Shown: in pieces, positions 44,834-54,475 of the stretch
How positions within the stretch are numbered: the stretch's first letter is position 1
How the letters are laid out: every line of letters begins with the position of its first letter
DNA from: Enterobacter soli ATCC BAA-2102
Lineage (GTDB): Bacteria > Pseudomonadota > Gammaproteobacteria > Enterobacterales > Enterobacteriaceae
Reading direction: 5' to 3'
Length of the DNA stretch: 64,000 nt
Assembly: GCF_001654845.1 (NCBI RefSeq)
Contig: NZ_LXES01000046.1
Location: forward strand, 186,001-250,000
Position numbers and translations under genes: made by a program
Notes under the pieces: model-generated
What the model was told of the DNA's origin: nothing
The model's input: only the letters and a program-made list of their open reading frames with translations
Database searches by the model: none

Positions 44834-47332
44834 TTACACTGTCACTCTACACAACCCTTTCAGCTCCGGCACGCAAGAGCCGCAGTTGGTGCCACAGCGC
44901 AGCTTCGCTCCCAACGCTGCCGCTGAATCGCACCCCTCAGCAATCGCCTCACGTATCGCATTTTCACCCACGCTAAAGCAGCTACAGATAATGCGCCCCG
45001 GATCCACCCGTTCGCCCGGACGCTGCCCGTTCAGGATCGCATGTCGCTCGGCCAGCTCCACGGGCGCGGTGCGAAAAGCCTCCTCAATAAACGCCTGCGC
45101 CAGTTCCGGCTGCGTCTTTCCTTCCCAAAAACCGAGCATCAACTCACCCTGCTGCCAGGCCAGCACGCTGCTGCGCTCACCGGTCTGCGCAATTTGCAGC
45201 TGCCAGCCCTGCCCGGTGCAGTGCGCCATGACCCACTCCAGCAGCGATTTATCTCCAGCCACAGTAATGCGCTGCACATCCTGCGCGGCTTTGCGCCACC
45301 AGTAGGCCGATGGCGGTAACTCCGGCAGCTCGCGGGCGTAAAGCTCCCCCTGCCAGGCAGGCTGCCAGGGCATGACTCTGACCGCCGTCTGCTTGCTTTC
45401 GGGCTGGCCTGAATGCGGATCGCAACGCCCTTCCACCAGAGCATTGACCTTCCCCTGACGGGCAAAACAGCCATTCCAGTGCATCGGGGTAAACAGTTCA
45501 CCTGCCCGCTGACCATTGTTTATTTTCACTCTGGCGACCATCACCCCACGCGGTGAACTGACGCGTGCCAGCTGGTCATCGCACAGGGCAAAATGCGCAG
45601 CATCTTCTGCACCTATTTCAAGGCGCGGCTCATCCATATGCTGCATCAGCCTCGGTACGTAGCCGGTGCGGGTCATGGTGTGCCACTGATCGCGGATACG
45701 CCCGCTGTTCAGCAGCAGCGGATAAAGCGCATCCACCGTAGCACCGTGTTTTTCTGGTTCCACGGGGATTATCTTCCGATGCGGAAAATCCCCCGCTGCC
45801 CACTGGTACGGAGCCAGCGCGTCCCACTCTTCGCGGCTCAGCGAAGCCAGCTCCTTCAGGTTAAAGGCCCGCGTTCCGTCATTCTCAAACGCAGAAAGCG
45901 CGGCATGTTCACAAAAAATCTCCTGCGGATGCTGCCAGGAAAACGCCTCTGCGTAGCCAAGCTGTTTTGCCACCTGGGCAATTATCCACCAGTCCGGTCT
46001 GGCTTCTCCGGGCGTGGGCAGAAAAGCGCGCTGCCGCGAGATGCGCCGCTCCGAGTTGGTGACAGTGCCATTCTTTTCTCCCCAGCCGAGCGCCGGAAAC
46101 TGGATATGGGCGAAGCGACTGGTATCCGTGTCACGCATGACCTCAGAGATAATCACCAGCGGGCAGGATGCCAGCGCCTGACATACCGCGTGGCTGTCCG
46201 GCAGCGATACGGCAGGGTTCGTCCCCATGATCCACACCGCTTTGACCTCTCCGCGCGCGATAGCATCAAACAACTCTACGGCCATCAGCCCCGGCGTTTG
46301 CGCCAGCCGTTCAGTTCCCCAGAAGCGTGCCACGCGCGATAAGTCATCCGGTTCAAAATTCATATGCGCTGCCAGCTGATTCGCCAGCCCACCCACCTCT
46401 CGCCCCCCCATCGCGTTGGGTTGCCCGGTCAGGGAAAACGGGCCACAGCCCGGCCGGGCGAACTTCCCGCTGGCCAGATGGACATTGATGATTGCGTTGC
46501 ATTTATCGCTGCCGCTGGAGGACTGATTAATGCCCATGGTGTAGAGCGTGATCGCCCGGGGCGCGGTGATAAACCAGTCATAAAACCTACCGACATCTTC
46601 TGCCGGCAAACCGCAAAATTCTGCCACCCGCGCGAGCGGCCACTCCGTTGTCCCCTGAATCCTGTTCAGCAGGCCGACAAACAACCCGGCATCGCTGCCG
46701 GGGAGTAACGGCAGATGCAAATCGGCGATATCGCAGGTGGCCGTCTTACGCGGATCGATAACCACCACTTTCATCTCCGGATTCTGCTGGCGCGCCTTTA
46801 CCAGCCGCTGATAGAGCACCGGGTGCGTCCATGCGGCGTTCGAGCCTACCAGCACCACCAGATCGCTGTTTTCTACGTCATCGTAACTGCACGGCACGAT
46901 ATCTTCGCCAAAGGCACGCTTGTATCCCACCACCGCCGACGACATACACAGCCGCGAGTTGGTGTCGATATTCGCCGCACCGATAAATCCCTTCATCAGC
47001 TTATTGGCAGCATAGTAATCCTCGGTCAACAGCTGGCCGGAGGCATAAAACGCCACCGCCTGCGGCCCCCAGGTCTCAATGATCTCCCGCAGGCGCTCAC
47101 CCGCAACGTCCAGTGCCTGCGGCCATGTTGTCTCTTCGCCATCCACCACAGGGCGTAATAACCGTCCTGCTAATCCTGTGGTTTCACCCAGCGCCGAGCC
47201 TTTAACACAAAGCCGCCCAAGATTCGCAGGATGGGTTTCATCCCCCCGCACGTTCACTGTCCCGCCTTCTACGCGGGCAACGACACCGCATCCTACGCCG
47301 CAGTATGGACAGGTTGTACGGGTTTCATTCAT
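44834..47332 (-). CDS. nasA: Assimilatory nitrate reductase catalytic subunit NasA
   Basis: Cytoplasmic Mo-bisMGD enzyme that reduces nitrate to nitrite for nitrogen assimilation. The 832 residues begin with a [4Fe-4S] motif (Cys8, Cys11, Cys15, Cys42 in TTCPYCGVGCG...RLCVKG), include the candidate molybdenum-ligand cysteine at about 129 (NSRLCMSSA), and end in a BFD-type [2Fe-2S] domain (IICSCFSVGENAIRE... CGTNCGSC, about 785-825). This C-terminal module is typical of Klebsiella-type NasA. The start overlaps the nasB stop by 4 bases. Last gene of the nas operon. Confidence 0.95.
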   Translation of the reverse strand: MNETRTTCPYCGVGCGVVARVEGGTVNVRGDETHPANLGRLCVKGSALGETTGLAGRLLRPVVDGEETTWPQALDVAGERLREIIETWGPQAVAFYASGQLLTEDYYAANKLMKGFIGAANIDTNSRLCMSSAVVGYKRAFGEDIVPCSYDDVENSDLVVLVGSNAAWTHPVLYQRLVKARQQNPEMKVVVIDPRKTATCDIADLHLPLLPGSDAGLFVGLLNRIQGTTEWPLARVAEFCGLPAEDVGRFYDWFITAPRAITLYTMGINQSSSGSDKCNAIINVHLASGKFARPGCGPFSLTGQPNAMGGREVGGLANQLAAHMNFEPDDLSRVARFWGTERLAQTPGLMAVELFDAIARGEVKAVWIMGTNPAVSLPDSHAVCQALASCPLVIISEVMRDTDTSRFAHIQFPALGWGEKNGTVTNSERRISRQRAFLPTPGEARPDWWIIAQVAKQLGYAEAFSWQHPQEIFCEHAALSAFENDGTRAFNLKELASLSREEWDALAPYQWAAGDFPHRKIIPVEPEKHGATVDALYPLLLNSGRIRDQWHTMTRTGYVPRLMQHMDEPRLEIGAEDAAHFALCDDQLARVSSPRGVMVARVKINNGQRAGELFTPMHWNGCFARQGKVNALVEGRCDPHSGQPESKQTAVRVMPWQPAWQGELYARELPELPPSAYWWRKAAQDVQRITVAGDKSLLEWVMAHCTGQGWQLQIAQTGERSSVLAWQQGELMLGFWEGKTQPELAQAFIEEAFRTAPVELAERHAILNGQRPGERVDPGRIICSCFSVGENAIREAIAEGCDSAAALGAKLRCGTNCGSCVPELKGLCRVTV

Positions 47333-50300
47333 GAGGCCTCCGCGCGCATCACCAGCTGTTCGTTTCCGACCCACACCTTGCCGTTTTCAATTTTCACCGG
47401 CCAGGCGCGCACGGCAGGTTCACCGTTTTCAGCCTGGCGCCCGTCGCGCAGACGGATGCGTTGCTTATAGAGCGGCGAAATCACAACAGGCTCGCCCCCC
47501 GCATCACCCAGAATGCCGCGCGAAAGCACGCGGGCCGTGCTGCCTGGCTCGAGATCGTCAAGGGCATAGACAGTTTTGCCAAAGCGGAACAACGCAATGT
47601 GTTTGCGGCCCAGTGTCGCGCCAATGCCCGCCTGCTCAGGAATGTCATCAATGCCGCAGATTTCCTGCCAGCGTTTATTCTCGTCCGTTGGCGTACCGTT
47701 CACCGCCGTGCGGAACAGCGCCAGACGATCGGGATCGTTAAGTGTGGTTTGCCATTCGCACTGATAAGTATCCACGACCCGCGCCATCTCCTGTTCGAGC
47801 TCGTGGGCAATGCCCAGGCTGTCGTCCAGGATCACCTCACGAAGGTAATCCAGGCCACCCTCCAGGTTATCCATCCAGGTACTGGTACGTTGCAGACGAT
47901 CCGCGGTGCGGATATAGAACATCAGAAAACGGTCAACCGTGCGGATAAGCGTCTCGTCATCCAGATCGCTGGCGAACAGGTCAGCGTGGCGAGGCTTCAT
48001 GCCGCCGTTCCCGCACAGGTACAAATTCCAGCCTTTGTCGGTTGCGATAACGCCGACATCTTTGCTCTGGGCTTCCGCACATTCGCGGGTACAGCCCGAG
48101 ACGGCCATTTTGATTTTATGCGGCGCGCGCAGCCCCTTGTAGCGATGCTCCAGCCTGACGGCAAGCCCGGTGGAGTCCTGCACACCGTAGCGACACCAGG
48201 TTGAGCCGACGCAGGATTTCACCGTCCGCAGGGATTTGCCGTACGCGTGCCCGGTTTCAAAGCCTGCTTCCACCAGCGCCTGCCAGATCTCCGGCAGTTG
48301 TTCGAGGGTGGCACCAAACAGGTCAATTCGCTGCCCGCCGGTAATTTTGCTGTACAGCTGATAGCGTTTTGCAATCTGGCCAATGGCGATCAGCCCGTCG
48401 GCGGTGACTTCACCGGCTGGCATTCGCGGCACGATGGAATAGGTCCCGTCCTTCTGAATGTTGGCGAAGTAACGATCGTTGGTGTCCTGAAGCGGCAAAT
48501 GCGCAGGCTTAAGCAGATACTCGTTCCAGCAGGACGCCAGCACAGAGCCCACCAGCGGCTTACAGATTTCGCACCCGTGCCCTTGTCCGTAGCGGCTAAT
48601 CAGCTGATCGAACGTGTGGATGTGGTTAACCCGTACCAGGTGATAAATCTCCTGACGCGAGTACGGGAAGTGTTCGCAAATGTCCTTTTTCACCTCCACG
48701 CCCTGCTCGGCAAGCTGGTACTCCATCACCTGTTTGACCAGCGCGCTACAGCCGCCGCAGCCGGTGGCCGCTTTGGTGCACTGCTTGATGGCACCGATAT
48801 CCGTTGCCCCGGCGCTGACGGCCTGGCAGATGTCGCCTTTGCTGACGTTATGGCATGAGCAAATCTGCGCACTCTCTGGCAGCGCCGCCACACCGAGCGC
48901 TTTAGGCGCACTGCCGGCAACGGCCGGTAAAATCAGCGTTTCCGGCTCTTTTGGCAGGCTGATGCCGTTCAGCATCATCTGCACCAGGGTGGCGTATTCG
49001 CTGGCATCGCCCACCAGCACGCCGCCGAGTAACGTTTTACTGTCGTGGCTGACGACAATTTTCTTGTAGATCTGTTGCGGACCATGAGTCCACTGGTAGC
49101 TCAACGCCCCCGGCGTGCGGCCGTGCGCATCGCCAAACGAGGCAACATCCACCCCGAGTAGCTTCAGTTTGGTGCTCATATCAGCGCCAGTAAAGCTCTT
49201 CTCTTCGCCCGCCAGACAGGCGGCCGCGACGCGCGCCATCTGATAACCCGGCGCCACCAGGCCAAAAATTTTTCCCTCCCACAGGGCGCATTCGCCGATA
49301 GCAAACACATTTTCATCGGAGGTCTGGCACCGGGCATCAATGCAGATCCCCCCGCGGTCGCCCACCGCCAGGCCACTGCTGCGCGCCAGCACATCCTGCG
49401 GACGGATCCCCGCAGAGAACACCACCATATCGGTATCAAGCTGTTCGCCATCGGCAAAGCGCAGTACCAGCCCTGCATCGGTCGCAGCGATTTCCGTCGT
49501 CGCTTTGCTGGTATGCACACCCACGCCCAGTGCTTCAATCTTTTTACGCAGCATCGTTGCGCCGTCGTTGTCGAGCTGGACCGCCATCAGATTCGGGGCG
49601 AATTCCACCACATGCGTTTCAAGCCCGAGCTGTTTCAGGGCATTTGCCGCTTCCAGCCCCAGCAGGCCGCCACCGATCACCACCCCACGGTGGGAACCCG
49701 TGGCATGAGCCGCGATATTGTCCAGATCGTCGAGCGTACGGTAGACAAAGCACCCTTTCAGGTCGTTACCCGGAACAGGTGGCACGAAGGGATAAGAGCC
49801 GGTCGCCAGCACCAGTTTATCCCAGTGGGTTTCATGCCCGCTGGCGGTGCGCACCACCCGGGACTCCCGGTCGATAGCGGTTACCTGCTGGGATAAACGT
49901 AGTTCGATACCGTTGTCGGCAAAGAAATCGCCCTCAACCAGCGAGAGAGATTCTGCGCTGCGCCCGCCAAAATACTCGGAAAGATGTACGCGGTCATAGG
50001 CGGCATAACGCTCTTCACCAAAGACGATAATCTGGTATTGCTGATGCAGATTGCGGTTTACGCAATCCTCAAGAAAATGATGGCCGACCATACCGTGCCC
50101 AACCACCACCAGAGTAGGTTTTGTCATAGCTTTCTGTCCTGCAACCTGCGGTTGCGTAGTGAAACGATCGAACAGCCAGTCCACGTGTGCGGGAACAGGC
50201 GTTGCCAGTAAATCGGTAAATGTTGCCGCGCTGCGGCAATCTCCCATCAGCAGCACGCCTGCAAGGGCACCGCGATGAATTAACAAACGGCGATAATGAC

Positions 50301-51315
50301 GGGTCAGCGGATCCCACGAACTCCAGACCACATCCTCCGGTAGCGCCCGGGCACGCCCGGCGCTAAACAACTCCACGCCGGTCACCTTGAGACGCATCCC
50401 GCTGTCTTGATGGCTCAATGCCGCAGGCGTCTCCCCGGCCAGGCGCGCGGCGAGGATATCCGCGTGCGCCAGACAGGGGGCGACCAGGCCAAACGTCTGG
50501 CCGTCAATCTCGCAGCACTCACCAATCGCGCTGACGTGTGGGACGGAAGTCTGCATTTGATGGTTAACCAGGATGCCTCTGGCGCAGGCAATACCGCTCT
50601 CGTTCGCAAGACGGCTGTTGGGGATAACGCCAGTGGCCATCACCACCCGTGCTGCCGGTATCTGACGACCATTCGCCAGCGTGACCGAATCCTCCGCAAT
50701 CGCCGTAATACCGGACGACAGTTCACAGCGAACCCCTCGCTCTGCCAGCACTTCTTCCAGAAGAACCCCAGCCTGCTGATCCAGCTGCTGTTCCATTAGC
50801 CATTCCCCTCGATGCACCAGCGTGACGTTGTCACCTGAGAGCGCTAACGCTGCGGCCGCCTCTACGCCCAACACCCCACCGCCCAACACCACCGCCGGGC
50901 CTGCGATCCCCTGAATGGCGCGGGTATCCTTCAGCGTGCGAAACGTAAAAACATGCGGCGCCTGGTTGCCGGGGATCGCCGGCACAAAGGGGCTGGAACC
51001 GGTAGCGAAAACCAACTCATCCCACGGAAACGTCCGGCTCTGGGTGTGGATTTCACGGCCTGCCACATCCACCGCTGTGACTTTTTCCCCACGCAATACC
51101 GTCACGCCCTGTGCGCGATAACTTTCGTCATCCTGAAGACGGATTTTCGCTGCCTCTTTCTCGCCACCCAGCACAGGAGAGAGCTGAATGCGGTTATAGG
51201 CATGTTCTGGCTCATCACCGATGACGGTGATAACAAAACGGCCCGGTGCGCGCTCCGAGAGTGCGGTGATCAGTCGTGTTGCTGCCATGCCGTTGCCGAT
51301 AATGACCAGACGCAT
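47329..51315 (-). CDS. nasB: NasC-NasB fusion: flavoprotein reductase joined to assimilatory nitrite reductase
   Basis: A 1328-residue flavoprotein. Residues 1-396 form a complete FAD/NAD(P)H oxidoreductase (RLVIIGNGMAATRLI start, second nucleotide motif VVLGGGVLGVEAA) like Klebsiella NasC, the electron donor of NasA. Met397 begins a full NirB-like nitrite reductase: a second FAD/NAD module (about 400-810), a BFD [2Fe-2S] domain (from Cys819), and siroheme/[4Fe-4S] ligands Cys1035, Cys1041, Cys1075 and Cys1079, then a NirD-like tail (about 1215-1328) lacking Rieske cysteines. No stop separates the halves. A GCAGGA sequence nine bases before the Met397 codon could allow separate NasB synthesis. 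Product: ammonium. Confidence 0.9.
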   Translation of the reverse strand: MRLVIIGNGMAATRLITALSERAPGRFVITVIGDEPEHAYNRIQLSPVLGGEKEAAKIRLQDDESYRAQGVTVLRGEKVTAVDVAGREIHTQSRTFPWDELVFATGSSPFVPAIPGNQAPHVFTFRTLKDTRAIQGIAGPAVVLGGGVLGVEAAAALALSGDNVTLVHRGEWLMEQQLDQQAGVLLEEVLAERGVRCELSSGITAIAEDSVTLANGRQIPAARVVMATGVIPNSRLANESGIACARGILVNHQMQTSVPHVSAIGECCEIDGQTFGLVAPCLAHADILAARLAGETPAALSHQDSGMRLKVTGVELFSAGRARALPEDVVWSSWDPLTRHYRRLLIHRGALAGVLLMGDCRSAATFTDLLATPVPAHVDWLFDRFTTQPQVAGQKAMTKPTLVVVGHGMVGHHFLEDCVNRNLHQQYQIIVFGEERYAAYDRVHLSEYFGGRSAESLSLVEGDFFADNGIELRLSQQVTAIDRESRVVRTASGHETHWDKLVLATGSYPFVPPVPGNDLKGCFVYRTLDDLDNIAAHATGSHRGVVIGGGLLGLEAANALKQLGLETHVVEFAPNLMAVQLDNDGATMLRKKIEALGVGVHTSKATTEIAATDAGLVLRFADGEQLDTDMVVFSAGIRPQDVLARSSGLAVGDRGGICIDARCQTSDENVFAIGECALWEGKIFGLVAPGYQMARVAAACLAGEEKSFTGADMSTKLKLLGVDVASFGDAHGRTPGALSYQWTHGPQQIYKKIVVSHDSKTLLGGVLVGDASEYATLVQMMLNGISLPKEPETLILPAVAGSAPKALGVAALPESAQICSCHNVSKGDICQAVSAGATDIGAIKQCTKAATGCGGCSALVKQVMEYQLAEQGVEVKKDICEHFPYSRQEIYHLVRVNHIHTFDQLISRYGQGHGCEICKPLVGSVLASCWNEYLLKPAHLPLQDTNDRYFANIQKDGTYSIVPRMPAGEVTADGLIAIGQIAKRYQLYSKITGGQRIDLFGATLEQLPEIWQALVEAGFETGHAYGKSLRTVKSCVGSTWCRYGVQDSTGLAVRLEHRYKGLRAPHKIKMAVSGCTRECAEAQSKDVGVIATDKGWNLYLCGNGGMKPRHADLFASDLDDETLIRTVDRFLMFYIRTADRLQRTSTWMDNLEGGLDYLREVILDDSLGIAHELEQEMARVVDTYQCEWQTTLNDPDRLALFRTAVNGTPTDENKRWQEICGIDDIPEQAGIGATLGRKHIALFRFGKTVYALDDLEPGSTARVLSRGILGDAGGEPVVISPLYKQRIRLRDGRQAENGEPAVRAWPVKIENGKVWVGNEQLVMRAEAS

Positions 51316-51328
51316 CGTGGCCTCCTCG

Positions 51329-52117
51329 TTACGCCGCTTTCGGCTGTTTTTCGTAGAGGAAATGCAGGATCTGCTGGCGCATGTGGTGATAGCGACTGTC
51401 GTCAGCAAGCTGTACCCGGTTACGCGGGCGCGGCAAATCAACGTTGAGGATCTCCCCGACGGTGGCCGCCGGGCCGTTGGTCATCATCAGAACCCGGTCG
51501 GACAGCAGCACCGCTTCATCCACATCGTGGGTAATCAGTACGATGGTGGTATTCAGCTCCTGCTGAATTTGCATTACCGAGTCCTGCAAATGGGCGCGGG
51601 TCAGCGCATCCAGCGCACCGAAAGGTTCATCCATCAGCAGCACTTTCGGCTTCATTGCCAGTGCGCGGGCAATGCCTACACGCTGCTTCATGCCACCGGA
51701 GATCTCCCCCGGGCGCTTATGCAGTGCGTGGCCCATCTGCACGCGATTAAGGTTGTGCTCAATCCACTCCTTGCGCTCGGCCTTACCCATGGTGCGGCGG
51801 AACACCTGATCGACCGCCAGCGCCACGTTGTCGAAGCAGGTCAGCCACGGCAACAGAGAGTGGTTCTGGAAGACCACCGCACGCTCCGGCCCGGGGCCTG
51901 CGATTTCGCGGTTATCGCAAATCAGCCCGCCTTCTGTCGGCAGGGTGATCCCGGCGATAAGGTTCAGCAGCGTCGACTTACCACAGCCGGAGTGGCCAAT
52001 CAAACTCACGGTTTCGCCTTCGTGAATATCGAAAGAGACATTTTGCAGCGCCAGAAACTCACCGCTGGCGGTGGAAAAACGCTGGCTCACGGCCTGTACC
52101 TGAATTAACGGTTTCAT
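51329..52117 (-). CDS. nasD: Nitrate ABC transporter ATP-binding protein NasD
   Basis: ATPase of the assimilatory nitrate importer, 262 residues, NrtD/SsuB/TauB group. Walker A is GHSGCGKS (about 41-48), signature SGGMKQRVG (about 140-148), Walker B VLLMDEPFGALD (about 160-171), and the H-loop THDVDEA follows. The ATG at 52117 has AAGGAG five bases ahead, better than the upstream GTG. It lies 9 bases after nasE and 13 before nasB. Confidence 0.94.
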   Translation of the reverse strand: MKPLIQVQAVSQRFSTASGEFLALQNVSFDIHEGETVSLIGHSGCGKSTLLNLIAGITLPTEGGLICDNREIAGPGPERAVVFQNHSLLPWLTCFDNVALAVDQVFRRTMGKAERKEWIEHNLNRVQMGHALHKRPGEISGGMKQRVGIARALAMKPKVLLMDEPFGALDALTRAHLQDSVMQIQQELNTTIVLITHDVDEAVLLSDRVLMMTNGPAATVGEILNVDLPRPRNRVQLADDSRYHHMRQQILHFLYEKQPKAA

Positions 52118-52126
52118 AGTCACTCC

Positions 52127-53014
52127 TTATTTTTCCTGCCAGCTAAAGCGACGGGCGATCAGCATCAACCCCTGCTCCAGCAGCAACCCGACCACGCCAA
52201 TGATCACAATGGCGATGAGAATGTTTTCGACATTGAGGTTGTTCCACTCATTCCAGATCCAGAAACCGATCCCCAGCCCCCCGGTGAGCATTTCGGCGGC
52301 GACAATCACCAGCCAGGCGATCCCGATAGAAAGGCGCACTCCGGTCAGCACGGCGGGTAACACCGCCGGAAACAGAATTTTGCGCATGATGGTCCACTCG
52401 GAAAGCTGCAATACGCGGGCGACGTTGAGGTAGTCCTGCGGAATACGGCGCACGCCCTCGGCGGTGTTAATGACCATCGGCCAGATAGAGCAGATAAAAA
52501 TGGTCCAGCTGGAGGCAGGCTCCGCTTTCTGGAACAACAGCAATCCGATAGGCAGCCACGCCAGCGGGCTGACCGGGCGCAGCAACGCAATCAGCGGCGT
52601 AAACATGCGCGAGAAAAAGGTGAAACGGCCAATCAGGAAGCCCAGCGGAATACCCGCCAGCGCCGCCAGGCCAAAGCCCACCGCCACGCGCTGTAACGAG
52701 GCCAGCACGTTCCAGCCAATCCCCATGTCGTTTGGCCCGTCGCGGTAAAACGGGTCGGCAAACAGCGTTAACGCAGAATCCAGGGTGCTGAGCGGCGTCG
52801 GAAAGCCTTTGCTGTTAATCGCCGCCAGTTGCCAGAGCACCACCAGCAACCCCAGCCCCAGAAATGCCGGAATAATGCGTTGTAAAAGTGCATTGACCTT
52901 GCGTGCCAGTGCCGGTGCCGGTGCACGACGGCGAACCTGAACGGGCGGCAGGGCGATCACTTCCCCACTCTGTGGCTTCTCTTCAACATGTCTGGTGTTT
53001 TGCAGATGCTTCAT
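52127..53014 (-). CDS. nasE: Nitrate ABC transporter permease NasE
   Basis: Inner-membrane permease of 295 residues, NrtB type, with six predicted helices after a 45-residue cytoplasmic N-terminus. The ATPase-contact loop is EGVRRIPQDYLNVARVLQLSE (about 187-207). The C-terminal half carries the family sequence ITGVRLSIGIAWLVIVAAEML-like helix (LTGVRLSIGIAWL). Two bases separate it from nasF. Confidence 0.94.
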   Translation of the reverse strand: MKHLQNTRHVEEKPQSGEVIALPPVQVRRRAPAPALARKVNALLQRIIPAFLGLGLLVVLWQLAAINSKGFPTPLSTLDSALTLFADPFYRDGPNDMGIGWNVLASLQRVAVGFGLAALAGIPLGFLIGRFTFFSRMFTPLIALLRPVSPLAWLPIGLLLFQKAEPASSWTIFICSIWPMVINTAEGVRRIPQDYLNVARVLQLSEWTIMRKILFPAVLPAVLTGVRLSIGIAWLVIVAAEMLTGGLGIGFWIWNEWNNLNVENILIAIVIIGVVGLLLEQGLMLIARRFSWQEK

Positions 53015-53016
53015 AA

Positions 53017-54264
53017 TCAGGCCCCTTTACGATGAATGGCGAAGCGGTTTGCGTAACCTTCCGGGTCGGTGCCGTTCCAGACGGTGCCGTCCATCAGGGT
53101 GCTGCTACGAACAGGTGATGATGGTGCAGAGATCCCGCCCACTGCCGTGGCGGCGTCCTGCCAGACCGAGGTCTGATTAATGCGTGCGGCAATGACCGCG
53201 TAATCCGGTGCGGTTTTGAGTAATCCCCAACGGCGGAACTGGGTTAAGAACCACATCCCGTCGGACAGATACGGATAGCTGACCGCCCCATCGTTGAAGA
53301 AGCGGATGGGGTTGGCGTCCTGCCAGCGCTTGCCTATACCGTTGTCGTATTCACCGAGCATTCTCCCGGTGAGGTATTGCTCTTTAGTGTTAAGCCACGC
53401 GCGGCGCGAGAGGATCTGCGCGGTTTCGCGTTTGTTTTCCGGTGAGGCGTCTATCCAGCGAGACGCTTCCAGCACGGCACTCACCAGGGCGCGGGCGGTA
53501 TTGGGGTTTTTCTCTACCCACTCCCGGCGCGTGCCGAGGATTTTTTCAGGATGTTCCGGCCAGATAGACTGCGAGGTTGCGGCGGTAAAACCGATGCGGT
53601 CGTTAATGGCGCGCGCATTCCACGGCTCACCGACACAAAAACCGACCATGTTGCCAATGCGCATGTTCATCACCATTTGCGGCGGCGGCACCACCACGGT
53701 GCGCACGTCGTCGAACGGATTAATGCCCGCACTGGCCAGCCAGTAGTACAGCCACATGGCGTGCGTCCCGGTCGGGAAGGTGTGCGCAAAGGTATAGGTC
53801 CCTGGCGCCTGCTGCCCGACCAGCTTTTTCAGCCCGTCAAGATCGCGCACACCCTTCTCCGCCAGATCGGCTGAAAGCGTAATCGCCTGGCCGTTATGGT
53901 TGAGGGTCATCAGGTTTGCCATCTGCTGCGGCTTACCGGCGATGCCCAACTCCAGCCCGTACAGCAGGCCGTAGAGGATATGCGCGGCGTCCAGCTCACC
54001 GGCCACCAGTTTGTCGCGCACCGCAGCCCAGCTCGCCTCTTTGGTGGGCACAATGGTGATGCCGTATTTTTTATCAAACCCTTTGAGAGCCGCGATCACC
54101 ACCGGGGCGCAGTCGGTCAGAGGGATAAACCCAATGCGCACCGTGTCCTGCTCTGGTTTATCCGAACCTGCTGCCCATGCGGCCTGCATAACGCCCGGTA
54201 ACAACATTGCGCCGCTCGCCAACATGCTGGCCTGCAAAAACCGCCGTCTCGACAAATCCGCCAT
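53017..54264 (-). CDS. nasF: Nitrate-binding protein NasF
   Basis: Periplasmic nitrate/nitrite-binding component, 415 residues, NrtA/CmpA family. The N-terminus MADLSRRRFLQASMLASGAM is a Tat signal (SRRRFLQ), so export is probably as a folded protein; the mature part begins near AAGSDKPEQDTVRIGFIPLTDCAP. First gene of nasFEDBA. The start follows CAGGAG and lies directly after a transcription terminator in the leader, which NasR must override. Confidence 0.94.
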   Translation of the reverse strand: MADLSRRRFLQASMLASGAMLLPGVMQAAWAAGSDKPEQDTVRIGFIPLTDCAPVVIAALKGFDKKYGITIVPTKEASWAAVRDKLVAGELDAAHILYGLLYGLELGIAGKPQQMANLMTLNHNGQAITLSADLAEKGVRDLDGLKKLVGQQAPGTYTFAHTFPTGTHAMWLYYWLASAGINPFDDVRTVVVPPPQMVMNMRIGNMVGFCVGEPWNARAINDRIGFTAATSQSIWPEHPEKILGTRREWVEKNPNTARALVSAVLEASRWIDASPENKRETAQILSRRAWLNTKEQYLTGRMLGEYDNGIGKRWQDANPIRFFNDGAVSYPYLSDGMWFLTQFRRWGLLKTAPDYAVIAARINQTSVWQDAATAVGGISAPSSPVRSSTLMDGTVWNGTDPEGYANRFAIHRKGA

Positions 54265-54377
54265 GACCCACTCCTGAAAAAAAGACAAAAAAAAGCGCCC
54301 GACAGTGCCGAAGCACCGCTGGACGCCTTTATCCCGCAGACGATTGCACCGCCGTTGGCGCATCGTCAAAAATGGTT
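54265..54377 (-). promoter_or_regulatory. nasF leader with NasR (ANTAR) antiterminator target
   Basis: The leader RNA, about 110 bases from the predicted start site, holds two hexaloop hairpins one base apart. P1 (54339-54367): outer stem GACGAU/AUCGUC and inner stem GCGCC/GGUGC close the loop AACGGC. P2 (54318-54337): stem GCGGGAU/GUCCAGC, one mismatch and one wobble, closes the loop AAAGGC. Both loops have A at position 1 and G at position 4, the ANTAR recognition signature. The 3' arm of P2 overlaps the terminator's 5' arm, so the two are exclusive. Klebsiella nasF works this way. Confidence 0.85.
54287..54328 (-). terminator. Conditional terminator in the nasF leader
   Basis: GCGTCCAGCGGTGC and GCACTGTCGGGCGC pair around a TTCG tetraloop and are followed by eight T. 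It ends about 20 bases before the nasF start and is expected to stop transcription unless NasR binds nitrate or nitrite. Confidence 0.85.
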
Positions 54378-54387
54378 AATCTGTTAA

Positions 54388-54403
54388 TGCAAACTCAATG
54401 CCA
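54388..54403 (-). promoter_or_regulatory. Sigma-54 promoter of nasF
   Basis: TGGCATTGAGTTTGCA fits the sigma-54 consensus TGGCAyr-N4-TTGCw, with GG and GC ten bases apart. Transcription should begin near 54377, ten bases before hairpin P1. This agrees with NtrC-dependent nas expression known in Klebsiella. Confidence 0.82.
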
Positions 54404-54475
54404 GCTTTTAAGCCCCTGTTTTTCTGCTCCTGGCGTGGTTCCCGCCCCCTTTACGCACCTCAATCAGGCAGAAAA

